Assembly (NCBI GenBank): GCA_026874595.1 | Contig: CM049306.1 | Coordinates: 49,565,519 to 49,629,518, forward strand | DNA length: 64,000 nucleotides | Source of the DNA: Sipunculus nudus | Taxonomy: Eukaryota; Annelida; Sipuncula; Golfingiida; Sipunculidae | Reading direction: 5' to 3' | Part shown: positions 22,603 through 37,400 of the stretch, in pieces | Numbering within the stretch: the stretch's first letter is position 1 | Layout: each line of letters opens with the position of its first letter | Translations under genes and position numbers: made by a program | Notes under the pieces: generated by a model | Told to the model about the DNA's origin: nothing | The model's input: only the letters and a program-made list of their open reading frames with translations | Database searches by the model: none

Positions 22603-25439
22603 CTGAACAGAAGTACAACGACAAATTGTAAGTAAAAGGAAACATCATGTAAGATATAATGATATATACCAAAGGCAACTTGTACAAGGCCAAATACAAA
22701 AAAAAAACAGATGCTCATCATCTGATGAGCTGACAAGCATGACATTACAGCGTAACATTCACAACAAAAATTTATCATAGATCTGGAAACAAGATTGAGA
22801 TTATGTGTAACCTTGACCTTTGAACTAACACAACATTCAATGGGGTTCATTTGTTTAAGTGATATGGGTCACGTTTTTAAATTCTGAAACTGGTAATGAC
22901 TATACAAATACAGGGTTCACAAGGATATATTTCGTCAGATTTGACCTTGAACATCAAGGTCAAAGTCACCATTTTTCAAACACATCTGGGGATTTTATTG
23001 AAACAATTTTTTTAAACAAATTAGAGGAATAAACTTTCAACATTTCAAAACCTAAGGTGTTTATGAGAAATCTTTCTGCAGATCTGACATTGAATATATG
23101 GGTCAAGTCATCAATTTTCTGACTCATCTGTTGAAACGATTTGAGTATAAAATTTGAGGGAAAATATGCAATACTTCAATCATTTAGAAGAGTGTGTCTT
23201 TCATGGTGCTAAAACAAATGTTTTCACTGTGTTATTCGCAGAATACAAGTCCACTTTCCAGAACATCTAGATGTTGAGTTAAATATCCAGGTCAACTTGT
23301 TTTGATCTGTGGCCATCTAATGGCTAGCCAGCAAGCAGTAGAGCGACAGACAGACCAAGCATGACTGCAATAAACAGCACTTACAAGAAACAAACAGTAA
23401 CTTTCTCTGGCAGTTACAATAAAAAGATAGCCTCAGGACAGGTGTGGACTGCTTCTTCTGAATCAATTTAATGTCTTCTGCTGTTGCTGAATTTGTTTTA
23501 TGTGATAATTTTCAACCTACAACCCTTGTTTTGAGCAAAGTGCTAGTGTTCTGTGGGCATCTTTTAAATAACAAGTGACCCATGGGTCATGACGCTCAGC
23601 CAACTGACAAGTTGACAATATGTCCTTGCACAGGCAACTTATTAAGATCATATTGGTGGCATCATAGTTTATGCATATTAGCTCAAGTTCATTAAGACCC
23701 ATAAGCACAAGAAATTTGATGACAATCCATCCAGCAGTTATGTGTATTTTGCATTTTTTCTTGGGTGCTCAAACATGGACTGTAACACAGAGAATATAGG
23801 TCACAGTGACCTAATTTCAGATTTTTCGAGGAGTACCTTTAAGGAACTCTCAGGATGCTAAATTAGAAGATTCTAGATCCAATGGTTATGATTTTTTCCT
23901 TTGGTTTCAAATTTTCAATATTCTGGGGGTTGATTATAAGCCCCATAGCTTTGAGAATATGGGTAACAAAGACCTTAATTTTAGGTTTCTAAGAAGACTT
24001 TCATGGACCTCCCTGGAAGTCAAGTCAAGTTATGAGATTCTAGTACAGTGGTTATGATTTGTGCTCTGTTAACAGATGACTGCATCTTTAAAAGTTTCAA
24101 CAGTACAGAAAAAAATTCTTAACAATTTTAAAAAATCCAGGTGGCACCACAAGTCTGCAGATTAAACACCCCATGATAAATATGCATGCAAAGAATGATA
24201 GTGATCAATGCATTAGTTGTTAAGATAATTGAGCTTTTGTATCAAATTCTTAATTTTTTTACCACTAATTCTGAGCCCCATAGCTTTGAGGATATGGGTA
24301 ACAGAGACCTAATTTCAGGTTTCTTTGGAGACTTTTCATGGATCTCCCTTGATATCAAGTTTGAAGATTGGAGGTCCAGTGACTAAGATCTGTGCCCTGT
24401 TAACAGAAGACCACATCATTAAAGGTCTAAAGAATAGTGGAAAAAATCTATAAAAAATTGAAAAAATACAGATGGCACCACCAGTCTGCAGAAACTGATG
24501 AAACATTCCATGACCAATATTCATGCAAAAAATCATGGTGATCAATGCATTAGTTGTTCAGATACTTGAGCTTTTTTATCAAATTTTCTGATATTCTCAA
24601 GGGGGGGGGGGTATTTCGAAGCCCCATAGCTCAGAGGCTTTGGGTAACAGAGACCTAATATCAGGTTTCCTTGGAGACATTAAATGGGCTTCCCTGCATG
24701 TCAAGAAAGACGATTCTAGATCTAGGTGTTACGATTTGTGCCCTTTTAACAGATGACCACATCTTTTAAGGTCTCAATAATAGAGAACAAAATAGTAAAA
24801 AATCCTAAAAATATGGGTGGTGACACAAATCTGCAGAAACTGATGAAACACACCATGATCAATATTCATGCAAAGAATCATGGTGATCAATGCATTAGTT
24901 GTTCAGATACTTGAGCTTTTGTATCAAATTTTCCATTATTCAGGGGGGTAGTTCAGAGCCCCATAGCTCAAAGAATATGGGTAACAAGGACCTAATATCA
25001 GGTTTCCAAGGGGATTTTTTATGGAACTCTCTGGAAGTCAAGTTAGAAGATTCCAGGACCAGCGGTAACAATTTGTGCCTGGTTAACTGACAGACATAAG
25101 GCCAGACTGCCAGACAGGTGAGCTAAAAATACTCCTTATCCATAATAAATGAAAATGATCAACAGGCAGAAATTTTGTTTTGAGGCAGCTGTTCTATCTT
25201 GTTTAGACATGGAATTTCTTGGTTTATGAAGGGGGTATTGGGTTCACATGCTTTATTTTTTGCATCAGCTTGTAAATTTTTTTTATCTAATGTCTCAGTA
25301 TCTAACATATGCTTAATTACATATATGTGTAAGCTTGACTCCTGTATACCCTTTACGTATATTCATCACATGCTTGCAATGTCAGTGGTTCTGCTGGCAT
25401 ATAGATAAATATATATATATATATCTAAATATCTATCTA

Positions 25440-25493
<54 letters not shown>

Positions 25494-28400
25494 GGTGTCA
25501 AGTATGGCAGGGAGGAATTAACTTTTTATTCTAACTGTCTAGCATCTTCTTGTACATTTAAAATAAAGTGTTCATGTTAACACTATGAAAGCTCCCTTTC
25601 CCTCATATATTGTATTATTTATAAAATCCACATAAAAGAATGCATTATTGTCCTTAATGAACATTTATTTTATTTCTCATGCTTTAATACCATTATTAAA
25701 TTTAAATTTGATCAATTTTAAAGTATATTTCATACCAATATCCATGGCTGTCCACTCTAATATCCAATTCTTAAATTACCGTATGTCATCTTCAAATTAA
25801 TGCAAGCTTAGCAATACTTTGTCAATTTAATCTTTGACAAAATTCTCTTCAAAACCCAAGGTAAACTCACAGTAGAATACGGAAAGCACTAAATCAATAG
25901 CTACATCAGTAGCTCCACACTACAGTGGAACCCGTCTGAAACCCCACCAATCTAATAAGATAACCTCTCTATTAATACTGCCCTTGAGTGACCCAACAGC
26001 ATTCACATTGATTAGGACCAAAAGGACCAAAAAGCACAAAAGATGCTCCAATATTCTCAGCTATTCCTACTTATTAATGGTCTTAAAGTTAATATTTTGC
26101 CAAATTAGGTACAAATATATACGTAATTGTTAAAATAACTGTCAACATCAACTGTCAACATCATCATCTAGTGCCTGTATGCACTGCTGACACCTGGTGG
26201 CCCTTTAACATACAAAATCACCACGAGCCCAATCATAGTTGTATTTTTAATTATGTATTTTTAATTATCTTGACTCTCTCAGTTTACGCATTTTTGCAAG
26301 CTGATTTGTACCATATTCAATCAATGTATGATTTAAGACCACTTGAAAGTAGAAGTTAGTAATAAACTTGGCACTTAAGGCCCTTTTTGGTGCTTTCTGG
26401 TGCTTTTTTGGTCCTTTTCAATTATTAGTCTGACCCAAAAGTAACCTGTCTAATAAGACCACCTGCAAATGAAGATCACATTTGGTAGGTCCCATGGGGT
26501 TGTCTAATTACACAGGTTTCACTGTATTTTACTTTCTTCATCTACCATACTACGGTAATACAAGTAAATCCCAGGCTTGAATGCAAATTAGAGCAAACTG
26601 CAGAAAAGTTCAAAACACCAAATTTTTTTGTCCTTGGAAATAAGTATTCAGGTCCTTGAAAAATGACTGCATGAACATGCTTGAAATGTCTCTTCTTTAA
26701 AGTTATCAAAAACATGTCAGGACTTGGGTAACTCAACAGGTGTATGTTTATTGACAGCAGGTAATGAACACTAGATTGATGGCAGTGTGAAGTCTCAGAG
26801 TGTGTTCTGATGACGATCCTTGAGGAAGGTTGTTACTTGTGTAGGTAATTTTTACTTTTCTGTATTTTTATTTTGTTTATTTTAAATTCAGTTTGTGAAA
26901 AAAAATCTTCCTTTAATGATCTGTGAGTCAAGTGCATAGCACAAGTGGCATTAATTATGTGTGCACAAGCATAATGTGGAAAATAAATCAGCAAAGCAAA
27001 TAAACAGCAGTTATACAGAAGGGCACAGAATATTGTTACCGGTAATCTATTCTCAAAACAGTCCTAAGTAAATTTTATTACCTATATATTCCATTTTAAG
27101 CTCAGCTGACTGAAAGTCATTGAGCTATAGCGATCATTCTTTGTCCGTCTGTCTTCCTTCTGTTAACTGGGTACAAATCATAACCATTTGACCTAGAAAC
27201 ATCTTTATGATTATCCAGGGAGGTCAATAAAAGATCTCCTTGGAAACCTAAAATTAGGTCACTGCGACTTATATTCTTCAAGCTATGGAGCTTGTAAGTA
27301 TACCTCCAAGAATAATTAAAAATTTGAGACGTAAGCTCTGCAGTATCCTAAAAACTAATGCACTGATTCATTCCATGCATAATAATCATGGAGTGTTTCA
27401 TCAGTTCCTAAAGACTGGTGGTGCTACTTGTGTTTTCTTCTAATTTTACACATTTTTCTAAATTTTAGACCTTCAAATGAAGCACTCTTGGTGTTGATAG
27501 GGCACATACTCTAACCATTGGACCCAGAAACTTCTAACTGTACATCAAGGGAGGTCTTATGTGAAAATTCTGTTGTTTTAATTTTTTCAGTAGACTAAAT
27601 ATTTTAGTGTTTGACAATTTTGAAAATATATGCACAGGTGCCCAGAACTGTTATTTCGATCTCATTTGACTAGTAATAGACAGTATATTTGCATAAAGAC
27701 GCCCTGTCTATAGCACCTATAGAAAGAGAGCCAATCAGAGACTCGTAGCTAGTATTAAAAAAAACCTGTGTGCTAAGTTTCATTCATGAAATTTTATGGC
27801 GATAAACTGTCCGTGAGCAACAGTTTTAGTACTTACAAATGGGATATCAATGTCATAAGCAGATGATTGGCCAATCTTTTGATTGTTGAGAGGATATATT
27901 TTTCTGGAGTTATCTAAACTTAATCATTTGAACCAAACCCTTAAAAAAAGCAGGGGTAACATACAGGATGTAACCATCATGCCATGTGTCTGACCTTATA
28001 ATCTTAATTTGCATGCATGCCATAAGTAAGTAGATCTGTTTATAAATGCTGGCGCTTTGGCATTTATGTTCAACTGTTTGATTAACTTTTGAGTGAAAAA
28101 AAATGGGAATTCTGGTTCCATATATTCCTAAGCAACAATTCTGCTTGACAACAGCTACCGTTGTATTGAACTTGTAAAGCGCCCACCATGTCCTGACCAA
28201 TGCTGTCAACACATATCATACTCTCGTGCGGATGACCTGGGCCTGGTCTAGCCTTATTTTATAATTTTATGTATTAAATTAAGCATATGGTTAATTAATT
28301 ATCTGTTTTTGGAATGTATTAAAATGAAAACTAGTGGCCCATGAATACAAGGAACATTGAACAATGAGCAAAATGACTGCCAGAGTGCGAAAAAGTAATG

Positions 28401-31400
28401 ATTTTTGTGAAAAATCTAAAGAAAGGGGTTACCATGGGCTTTTAGACAGATGACCACTCCATTTGAAGGTCTCATAAATGAAAAAAAAAAAAACGCAAAA
28501 ATTTGAAAAAAAGGTAGTGCCACAAGTGTGAGGGAACTGATGAAACACTTTTTGATCAATATATATATAAAGAATCATGGCTATCAAGGCATTAGTTATT
28601 CAGATACTGAAGCATTTGTATCAAATTTTTAATTATTCTTGGGGGTATTTACAATAATAATGGCAGATGGCTCCACCAGTTTTTTAGTACAAGATAAAGC
28701 AGTCCAAGATATATGGACATGCACAATATCAGGCTAATACGGCACACCACTCCTAAGAAAAGAGCATTAATTGATTCTATGGAAACGGGAAAATAGGTGG
28801 CGCCACCTTTTTTGTTTATGAGAAAACTCTCCAAGACGAATAAACATACCAAATTTCAGACCAATACCTTGAATCACTCCTGAGATATGAGCAATTTTCA
28901 CCCAAACACATGTATTGATGGACTCAACTGGAAAATGATTGCAGATGGGATCACCTGTCAGGAGAACAAGATGGAGGAGTCCAAAATCTATGGATATGCA
29001 CAATTTCAGGCCAATATGGCAAATCACTCCTGAGAAAAGAGCATTAATTTATTCTACAAAAATGGAAAGGTAGGTGGCGCCAAATTTCCAAGATAGATGA
29101 ACATGCTTTAGAAATTTCAGACCAATACCTTGAATCACTCCAGAGATATGAGTAATTTTACCAAGGCAAATAAATGGATGGATGCCACGAAAATGACTGC
29201 AGATGGCGCAACCAGTCTTGTTTATGAGATGGAAGTGTCAAGGATCTATAAACATGCACAATTTCAACCTAATCCATTAAAGAGCCACTAGGAAAAACAG
29301 ATGGCATATGCACAGATGAATGCTATGCAAAAGTATTGTAGGTGGCGCCACCAGTTGTGATTACTAGATGGAGAGATTCAAGATCTATATGCAAACTTTC
29401 AGCTCAATACATTGAAACACTCCTGAGATATGGACTTTTATTAAAAAAACCCTCAGATTCGTACTGCACAGAAAGGATTGCAGATGGTGCCACTTGTCTT
29501 TGTTATGCACTACTACATAGGTGAGGGAAAAGCTAAGCCTGGTTTCAGAATGATAGGTCCAAGGGTCTCAGAGGAGTTCTACTGAAACAAATTTTTGTAT
29601 CACATTTTAAATTATTCAAGGGAGGTACTTACGAACTCCAAAACTCTGGAGAATATTGGTAACAGAGAACTTCCCCATGAAGATTTTTCATGGACCTCTT
29701 GAGATGATGAATAAGAAGATTCTACGTCAAACAGTTATGATTTATGCCCAGCTGTTAACAGATAAGGTTTTTATTTGAAGGTCTCAAAAATAGAGTGTGG
29801 GGGGGGGGGACATGTCCACCCTGTCCCCCACCTTTTGACCCCCATGCTTGCTAATATGAAATTTTGACACTGGGACCTTTATTCTGCGAGCTTTCGGAAA
29901 AAAAACATGATTTGAGCACCCTGAAAGTCTGAAGTATTTGTAAATGTATTCATTATGCCTATAATCTTCTAACACAACATCCAGCAACATCCAAACAATA
30001 CAGTATTGATATTAGTTCTCTTAATAGTCTATTGAATAGCTGCCTGCCTCAAGTTTAAACTGTTACCCCAGTGCTTAAGTAATGATTTTTTATTTCAATG
30101 TGCTTTGAAGCAGATTTCCAAATTATATATGTCTACACTTTCATTCAATTTGTATCTTTACTTTTGTTGGGAGAATGTTCAGCTCTCACAAACTAAATAT
30201 TTTGTATCAGTTAGCAAAAGTACATTTATACTTTTAAAGTATTCCCACTGCAATAGATACTCAAGTCTGAGTCAAATAATGCCTATCAAGTGCTCAAGTT
30301 AAACATTTGCTAACCATTTCAGCCCTACATGCATCTGTATATGGAGGAACAATGGTTATTCACAAAAAAGTTACTCATTAACTATTCAAGAGCAGCTTAT
30401 AGTGGACTTTGACCAACAAGTGGTCTTGAAATGGTGTGTATAGTGGCCAGTATCACACATAGGAACCTGTTATCAGGCATGGCTTGTGAAGGGGAAGGTG
30501 ACAACAATAAACACCGCTCACTGATCAGCAATATATATCCCATATTTGTAGTCACAATCCAGTACTAAATCGGATATATATCTTCATCTGTGCCTCAGGT
30601 AAGGAACACCCAGTCATTCAGAGCACTCAGCTCAAAGTATAAAGATAGCAGAATAGTTAGTTAAGATGAATCCATCCACATGACTTTACAATGCTGCTTA
30701 GTTCCAACTGACATGCCAGGGACTGATAATCTCACCCTTACAAAACACAGTAACAGTGAGATGACAACATTGATGTATACTGATCAAATCAAATGCTCAT
30801 TGTATAAACAACAGAGGGCCTGTCTAAGGTTCTTTCATGCATACAGTTACCTGCAAGTTCAAAAAGTTATATATGTAGCAAACCTCAGTGATGAGCTTAT
30901 CATTCAACACCAACATTTCATATATCCACAATTTTTTCAGGTATTACTATAACCAGACATATATGTGCAGTACTGAATAATTATGTACGAGACATAATAA
31001 CCAGATACTATAAATATTCAAAGGAAACCATGGACTGATTAATACTGGCGAATCCTATCCTGTATGAGCACAACTCTATTACCGTTACAGGTTGGCCTTC
31101 ACATACATTGCACAGCAGGTCTACAACATAAAATTGGGAAAATTCTCTGGACAGTAGTGGGTGTGCCTTATGAAAGTCAGCTGTCAAACTTCTTATGCAA
31201 TGGAAAATGTTTTTGTAAACCCCTGAACATGAACAAAGCTTATTGCCTCATGCAAATACAATGTTTTGTAAACTGAGACCCTCTAGTCTCAGAATCACGC
31301 AAATTTCCTAAAATATAAATTTCTCCAACTGTCTTTCCTTAAACCAGTGACAGTCTTATGAATGACCTGCAAGTGACCATACATCCTTTCTTTGGCTGTT

Positions 31401-34400
31401 GCATATTACAACTGCAGTAGGGACATTTTATCATTTAACATTATTTGACATATATATGCCTTGACATATATAAGTTCCCATACAATATATTTTATATATG
31501 AATATATATAATATTTATATACATATTATATGTATTTATACAGATTTTAAAATCTGCTGCACTATCTTAATCCCTTCTGTTGTAGCTATAGGACTGCTCT
31601 TAATTTTTATTGCATGACAAAGTGTTGTAGGTTTTATTTGTAAAAGGGCCATAGGGGACATACTAGCCAGTCCTGTGAAAAGTAGATTTGTGCATTTTGT
31701 TAAAGTAGATTTGTGCATTTTGTTATCTCCTATAAAGGGAACTTTAGGGTAAAGAAAAAACCCCATATTATTATACTGCCACTTTACTGCTCACAAATTG
31801 GGGGGGGGGAGGGGTTAAAATGTATTAAATTATTTGGGACACTGTGTTTGTCACCATGTCATCATGCAAGGGTCCTGTCAGGATGTACCATTAACCAGGT
31901 CCCCCTGGCACACTATTTTGAATCATTTATGCCAGGACAGAAATATATATTATTCATTTCATGTGAAGCTGCTGCATTAAAAAATTACATTAGATGAGCA
32001 CAAATAGACACAATGGTTATGAATGAGGCTTTTAAAATCTATAACAACAGGGATGTGGATTGCTGTAACAAATATGGTATTATAATGAGGTTATACATTG
32101 TGAGACTGAGAGATAAGGAGGATAATACTAATATTGATACAAGCTATGACAGTGTTATACTGAAGGTAATTACCAGGCCACAAATTCAAATGTTCAGACA
32201 TGGAGACAGTCCTCAGGTTCAATATTTTTAACATGAAGGAGGGATCCAGACCACAAAAACTGGTCTGAACCCCTAAGAAAAAAGTTAGTGCTGGCTAATA
32301 AAAAGGGGGCATCCAGAATCCCCCCCCCCCCTTCCTTCCCCTGGTATCCGCTTCTGTACCTTGTATCACAGAATAGATATCATAATGTTGATAGTATTGG
32401 TAACTTCAGTATACACTTCATACATTTACAGTTTGGTAAATGTCAGACATCTTAACAAGTAGTCCAGGACAACAGAGCTTACCTGTACAGGACATTAAGA
32501 AAAAAAAAAGTTATGAGAGATTGCAGCTAAAAGAAACTTGATATAGATAATATTTATATACTGTGAGAAATCACAAGCATAGAATTCATGGAAAACTTGA
32601 ATACGCATGCTGAATTTCAGGTGAATTAGTCAAACCACTGCAGAGATATGAGTGATTTTAACCTAAGGCAGACAAACAGATGGATGCTGTGCAAAAATGG
32701 CTGCAGGTGGTGCCACCATTTTTGTGTATGTTATAAAGCGATCCCAGGGCTACATTTGTGTAAAAAAATTTCCGGATCCGTTAAACGGTTTCCGAGATAT
32801 GTGGGTTTATGTGTGGAAACAGACGCACAAACGGCCGCTGGGCAGAGAGGAAAGGTCAGAGGTCAAGGTCACTTGGTTAGGCACCAGTTTACATGTGACC
32901 CAATAATTTGTGTAAGTTTTGGAAAAATCTGTCCAGTAGTCTCAGAGGAGTTCTCCGGAAAGAACGCGGCTGCAGCAGCGGCGGCGGCGGAACCCGGTCA
33001 AAAACATAGTATCTGCAAAACTTTGTTTTGGCGGATACAATAATATTTTCAAGTACAGGGTCAGATTAATACCCTTTATTTCCCAGAAATATTTTCAACG
33101 ACATGGGAACTATCAAATGAATGTTAAATCTGAGTCTTTGAAAAAGTGGACTCTGGGCATGTGAGTTATTCCATCCCTATATTGTGACACTCCTTCACTG
33201 TATCTGAATATCAGAAATTTACATGTATGTCTCTGTAAGGATAAATGGATGTCTAGGTAAACTGTATGGAAACACCAGTCATAAATTAGTCACCTTTGGA
33301 TCAATTGTTCATACATATAATCAATACCTAAATGATAGAAAGCTGTTTGGCACTGATTTGCAATACTCAATGTTATTGATAAACTGTCAAATAATCATAG
33401 AGCATTATAAGGTCAAAGACTACACAAGGAGACCACTGGCAAGATTAAATCACATTAAAAATGTTTGCACATGCACCTGTGCATTTGGGGAAAAACTGTA
33501 TATGTTTACGTAGAATCAAAGTGATTATTTCCCTATTTGTGCAAATACTGTTTTATTTGTTAGAATATTAACTTAGTTAAGTCTGATATGCTCTACAAAA
33601 ATTCAGACAGTTAAAAGGCCTATTCACATACCAGGCATGATACATATACATTAATTATAGCGTTTTCTCCTTTAAACACCATGTTATCTCAAAATACTCC
33701 GTTCAAAAACTGGTTGCTTACTCCTGAAAACAAGTGGAAAAAAAAGCTTAAACCAGGTGCAATCAGGGCCATAAGCATAAACATAGCACACACACCACCT
33801 GGTAGCCATACCGCGCAACTTCACAAATCAAGATTTTCAAGCTTTCAACTGGTATTTCTTCTGTGTTTCTTCTTTTCTTTTCTTCTCTTTGTTTGAAACT
33901 TATCGCGCTTACAGAACAATCAGACCTCTGTGGTAAACATGTTCACTCACACACAGAATCATAAACATGCATAAAACAGGTTAACTGGAGATAGTAAGTC
34001 CATGTGTCGGGATACTTTTGCTAGGAAACATTTTTATATAGTCAAAATGGACAAATAGCATAAGATTATACTGATACAATGTGGGGTTGGGGATGTCCCC
34101 ACACTGTATCACAAGCAGTTGCTGATGCGCGTGGCTGACAATGTTCCAAGACCAGTTTGATGACAGCAGTCTTTATTCAATAGCAAGTGGTCTGGGACAG
34201 TCTCTCTCTCTGAGAGAGCCGCCCAGTCTCCCTGACTCACTCTCTCTCTCTCTCAGCGCACACTACAGATAGTTTTGTTACAAAGCTTACATGTGACATA
34301 TGAGATGTACATATCCATATTTCTGCATTTTGTCATAAAAGCTAAACCTTATTGGATGACTCAAAGTAGGTCACAATTACATCAGAGTTATAAGTTGACT

Positions 34401-37400
34401 TTATGTTTTGCCAGATTTTACTGGATGAAAGTATTCTGGAAAATCCCAAGTTTGACCTGACATACATCCAGTTATAGTCTGACCTACAAGTCCTATTTGG
34501 AGGACAGTGCTTATAAACACATGCGGAGTCTCATAAAATAACATGTTTTACTTGTGTTCTACCATTCCCTCATAAAGACTAAACACATAAGTCATTCTGT
34601 GTCACTATTTCTGTTTGTACAGACTTAAAATAGACCTTAATGGTTTGGTGTACTGTTCTCTAATTAAATTGGGAGAGAAGCCTATATGTGTGTGTCTTGA
34701 TGACTGGTTGTCGGGTGTCATCAATTATGAGAAGTCATTAATTGTTCAGTCTGACATGCCTGAAACTGAGCTTAAATTTGTGAAATATGAAATGTGAAAT
34801 ATTCCTTGAAATGTGTGTTAAGTCACAAATATGCACTTTCCTACTCCATAACATATCCCTCTGGTATTCAGAATGAGGCTCCGGCCTCATTGGCAAAGTC
34901 GGAGAAAATTTAGTTATTGCAAGAAATATAACTGGGATACAGATGACAGAAATACATAATGTGTAAAGATCAAGATACACTGCTTAAGTCTGTATTTACT
35001 GCAAGATCAGGTACCATTATAGTGGATAGAACTATATATTTAGCTAGCACAAGGGAAATGTGATGGATATATGTCGGTAGAGAGTAAAGTATTACATCAC
35101 TGATGTGGGTTGTGATGGAATTACACAGATCAAGATAGATGTGAAATACATGAACATGTCACATTTCCAGATGTAACAGTGTAAGGAATAAGATAGTGCC
35201 TGTTTTAAATTTATGGAGCAGTACTACAATGCCTAAGCTAAAGCTTAATAAGCTGAGAAACAGCATATTTAAATCTATAGCTACACATACATGTTCTAAA
35301 GACAATTTTTTTGTTGTGAATTGACAATCCTTAACTATCTTAAAGAGAAAATGCTGATGTATAAGGAATCAGGAACAACATTGCAACTATGAGGACATAA
35401 TTTGACATCTTAATATACGCATTACAGCATAAGATTATATAAGTATGACAGCATCTAAATAGAATTAAGAAATAAATATCTTAATAGATATGAGTATAAC
35501 ATCATACACAGATTATACAAGTACAATGCCTACAGTATAAGCAATGGAATAATTCAAAGTATGTGAACCATTTGAACATAATGTTACTGATGTTACATAA
35601 AGATGTTCTGTCAAACAGCAATATGCATTACCAATTATAACAAGTGAATTAGCAATGCCTGTAGCTAAACATACAATTCCTATGGGAAAAGTGATCATGA
35701 ATTCCTAATCTGACAAAGTGTATATACTCTGTGCCTACTAAGAGTTTAACATATACACATGTACATGACTATCTGCTCTGTGTGTTGATCAGGACCAATG
35801 ATTCAAAATACATCTTGGCTTTCATACTTGCCATTGGGACAAGTTGAATTGTGAATAATGGAAGGTTGATATGCTATTCCTTTAGCATAACACAACTGGT
35901 GTACCTAACCAGCGAAGAAGTACATAACAGACATAATGTCATTCCTAACGACAGAGGAATGTTGTACGTATATTCCCATTGATTACCATTTTTTGTGCAT
36001 GCACAAGGCGAAATATATGTGAAAATGTGATGATAATGAAAATAAATCCCTGACAGTTGCATGTATCAATCTAGACCATATGGATTTTGATGGTAATTTT
36101 ATTGTGAGCTCATTATGTGTAAGATCAAACATACATCTGTAGAGTGATGATTAAATTAAATGAAAAATGTTAATGCTTGAAATCCTTGTCACTCCACATT
36201 TTGGTTTATGGGTTATCAGTATCATGAATGCAGTGACCAGAATGCATTTGCTCATGAAATATGTCTGTCATAGTACGCGTGAATGTGAATTCCTATTAGA
36301 AGAATTCCTGGGCTAACCTGCATATTTTTGCCTGGCATTTCCAGCTATTAATGAGGTTAACCATATCAAACCCTTGTTTGAGGCAATAATGTGACCACAG
36401 GTCAGTGCATTATTGATTTTTGGAGTCATCACACTCCCCAGTTTGTCCAATTCCCTATATATTGGGGGGCTTCCCAAGAACCCGTGTTTGAGGACCAAAC
36501 TGTAACAATTGAAAATAAGCATCGCATTGTGCTTTGGTTACACAATGTGCTACCATTCCATTAAATTTATAGCCAAGAAAGCATTTCGATACCTGTTGAT
36601 TTGGTATGGAACAACACATGAGAAAATCTCAATATAAATGAATGCTAACATGCTGATGGTTTTGCATATTGCTCTACTCTAGGAATTATTGTATTTAAAT
36701 CAATACAGTCATTTGTGACATTGCATATTAACGTCTGAGATAGACATTACTGTATCAAATCTAACATTGATAGTTCTCTACTGTTTCATGTTTTTTTTTG
36801 TAAGCCTCTTCCTAACCTATCAATTAGACAGAGACATTAAATTATATCATATTACAACTATGACACATCAATAAGAGAAAGTTACAGAACATAACATACA
36901 TATTTTTTTTTGTTTACAACATATACATGCAAAATATTCTGAAATGCCCCAAATTTACATTGGGCATTTAAAATTCAGAGTCTCTGGTTTTGTTTTTCAT
37001 TACCTCAGGAATCTTGTCTTCTTCGGGTCTTCTGATGTCTTCTCACCTGACTTGGTTTCTTTTTTTCTTTCTGGAGTCATTGTATGGAAGGTGATGCAGA
37101 AGATAGCGGTAAAACAGCAAATCTGCTTCTAGTAGTGGCAGGAACATAGCGAGGAACTTGTTGTGAGATAACACACAGTGCACGTGGTATGGCCAGGAGT
37201 ATTGTTGACATAGGCCCGAAGCTGGCTTGTCCCGATATTGATTTTTTTTTGGTGTGGCTGGTCCAAACAATGATGATCTCAGGTTGAGATATCACAGCAC
37301 TTTTTTTAGCGAAAACAGTCATTTTTGCAACTTGAAGTCACGGGTAAAGCAATATGCTGATTACAGTGTCCTTTTGGTTTAAAGATACAGAGAGAGTCTT

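Noticed and set aside
27910-28212. 100-codon minus ORF in CDK20 intron 6
   Set aside because: No motif and no splice sites in phase with a neighbouring exon; the length is within chance for this much DNA.
30590-30606. Plus-strand tctgtgcctcag|gtaagg, a recursive-splice-like site
   Set aside because: It could only matter for the GT61 transcript, whose first exon is unknown, and the pyrimidine tract is modest. It is kept only as a note.
37043-37322. Two overlapping minus ORFs inside the LTR element as gag-like proteins
   Set aside because: They overlap in different frames, are short, and show no zinc knuckle or known gag motif; left only as part of the internal region.
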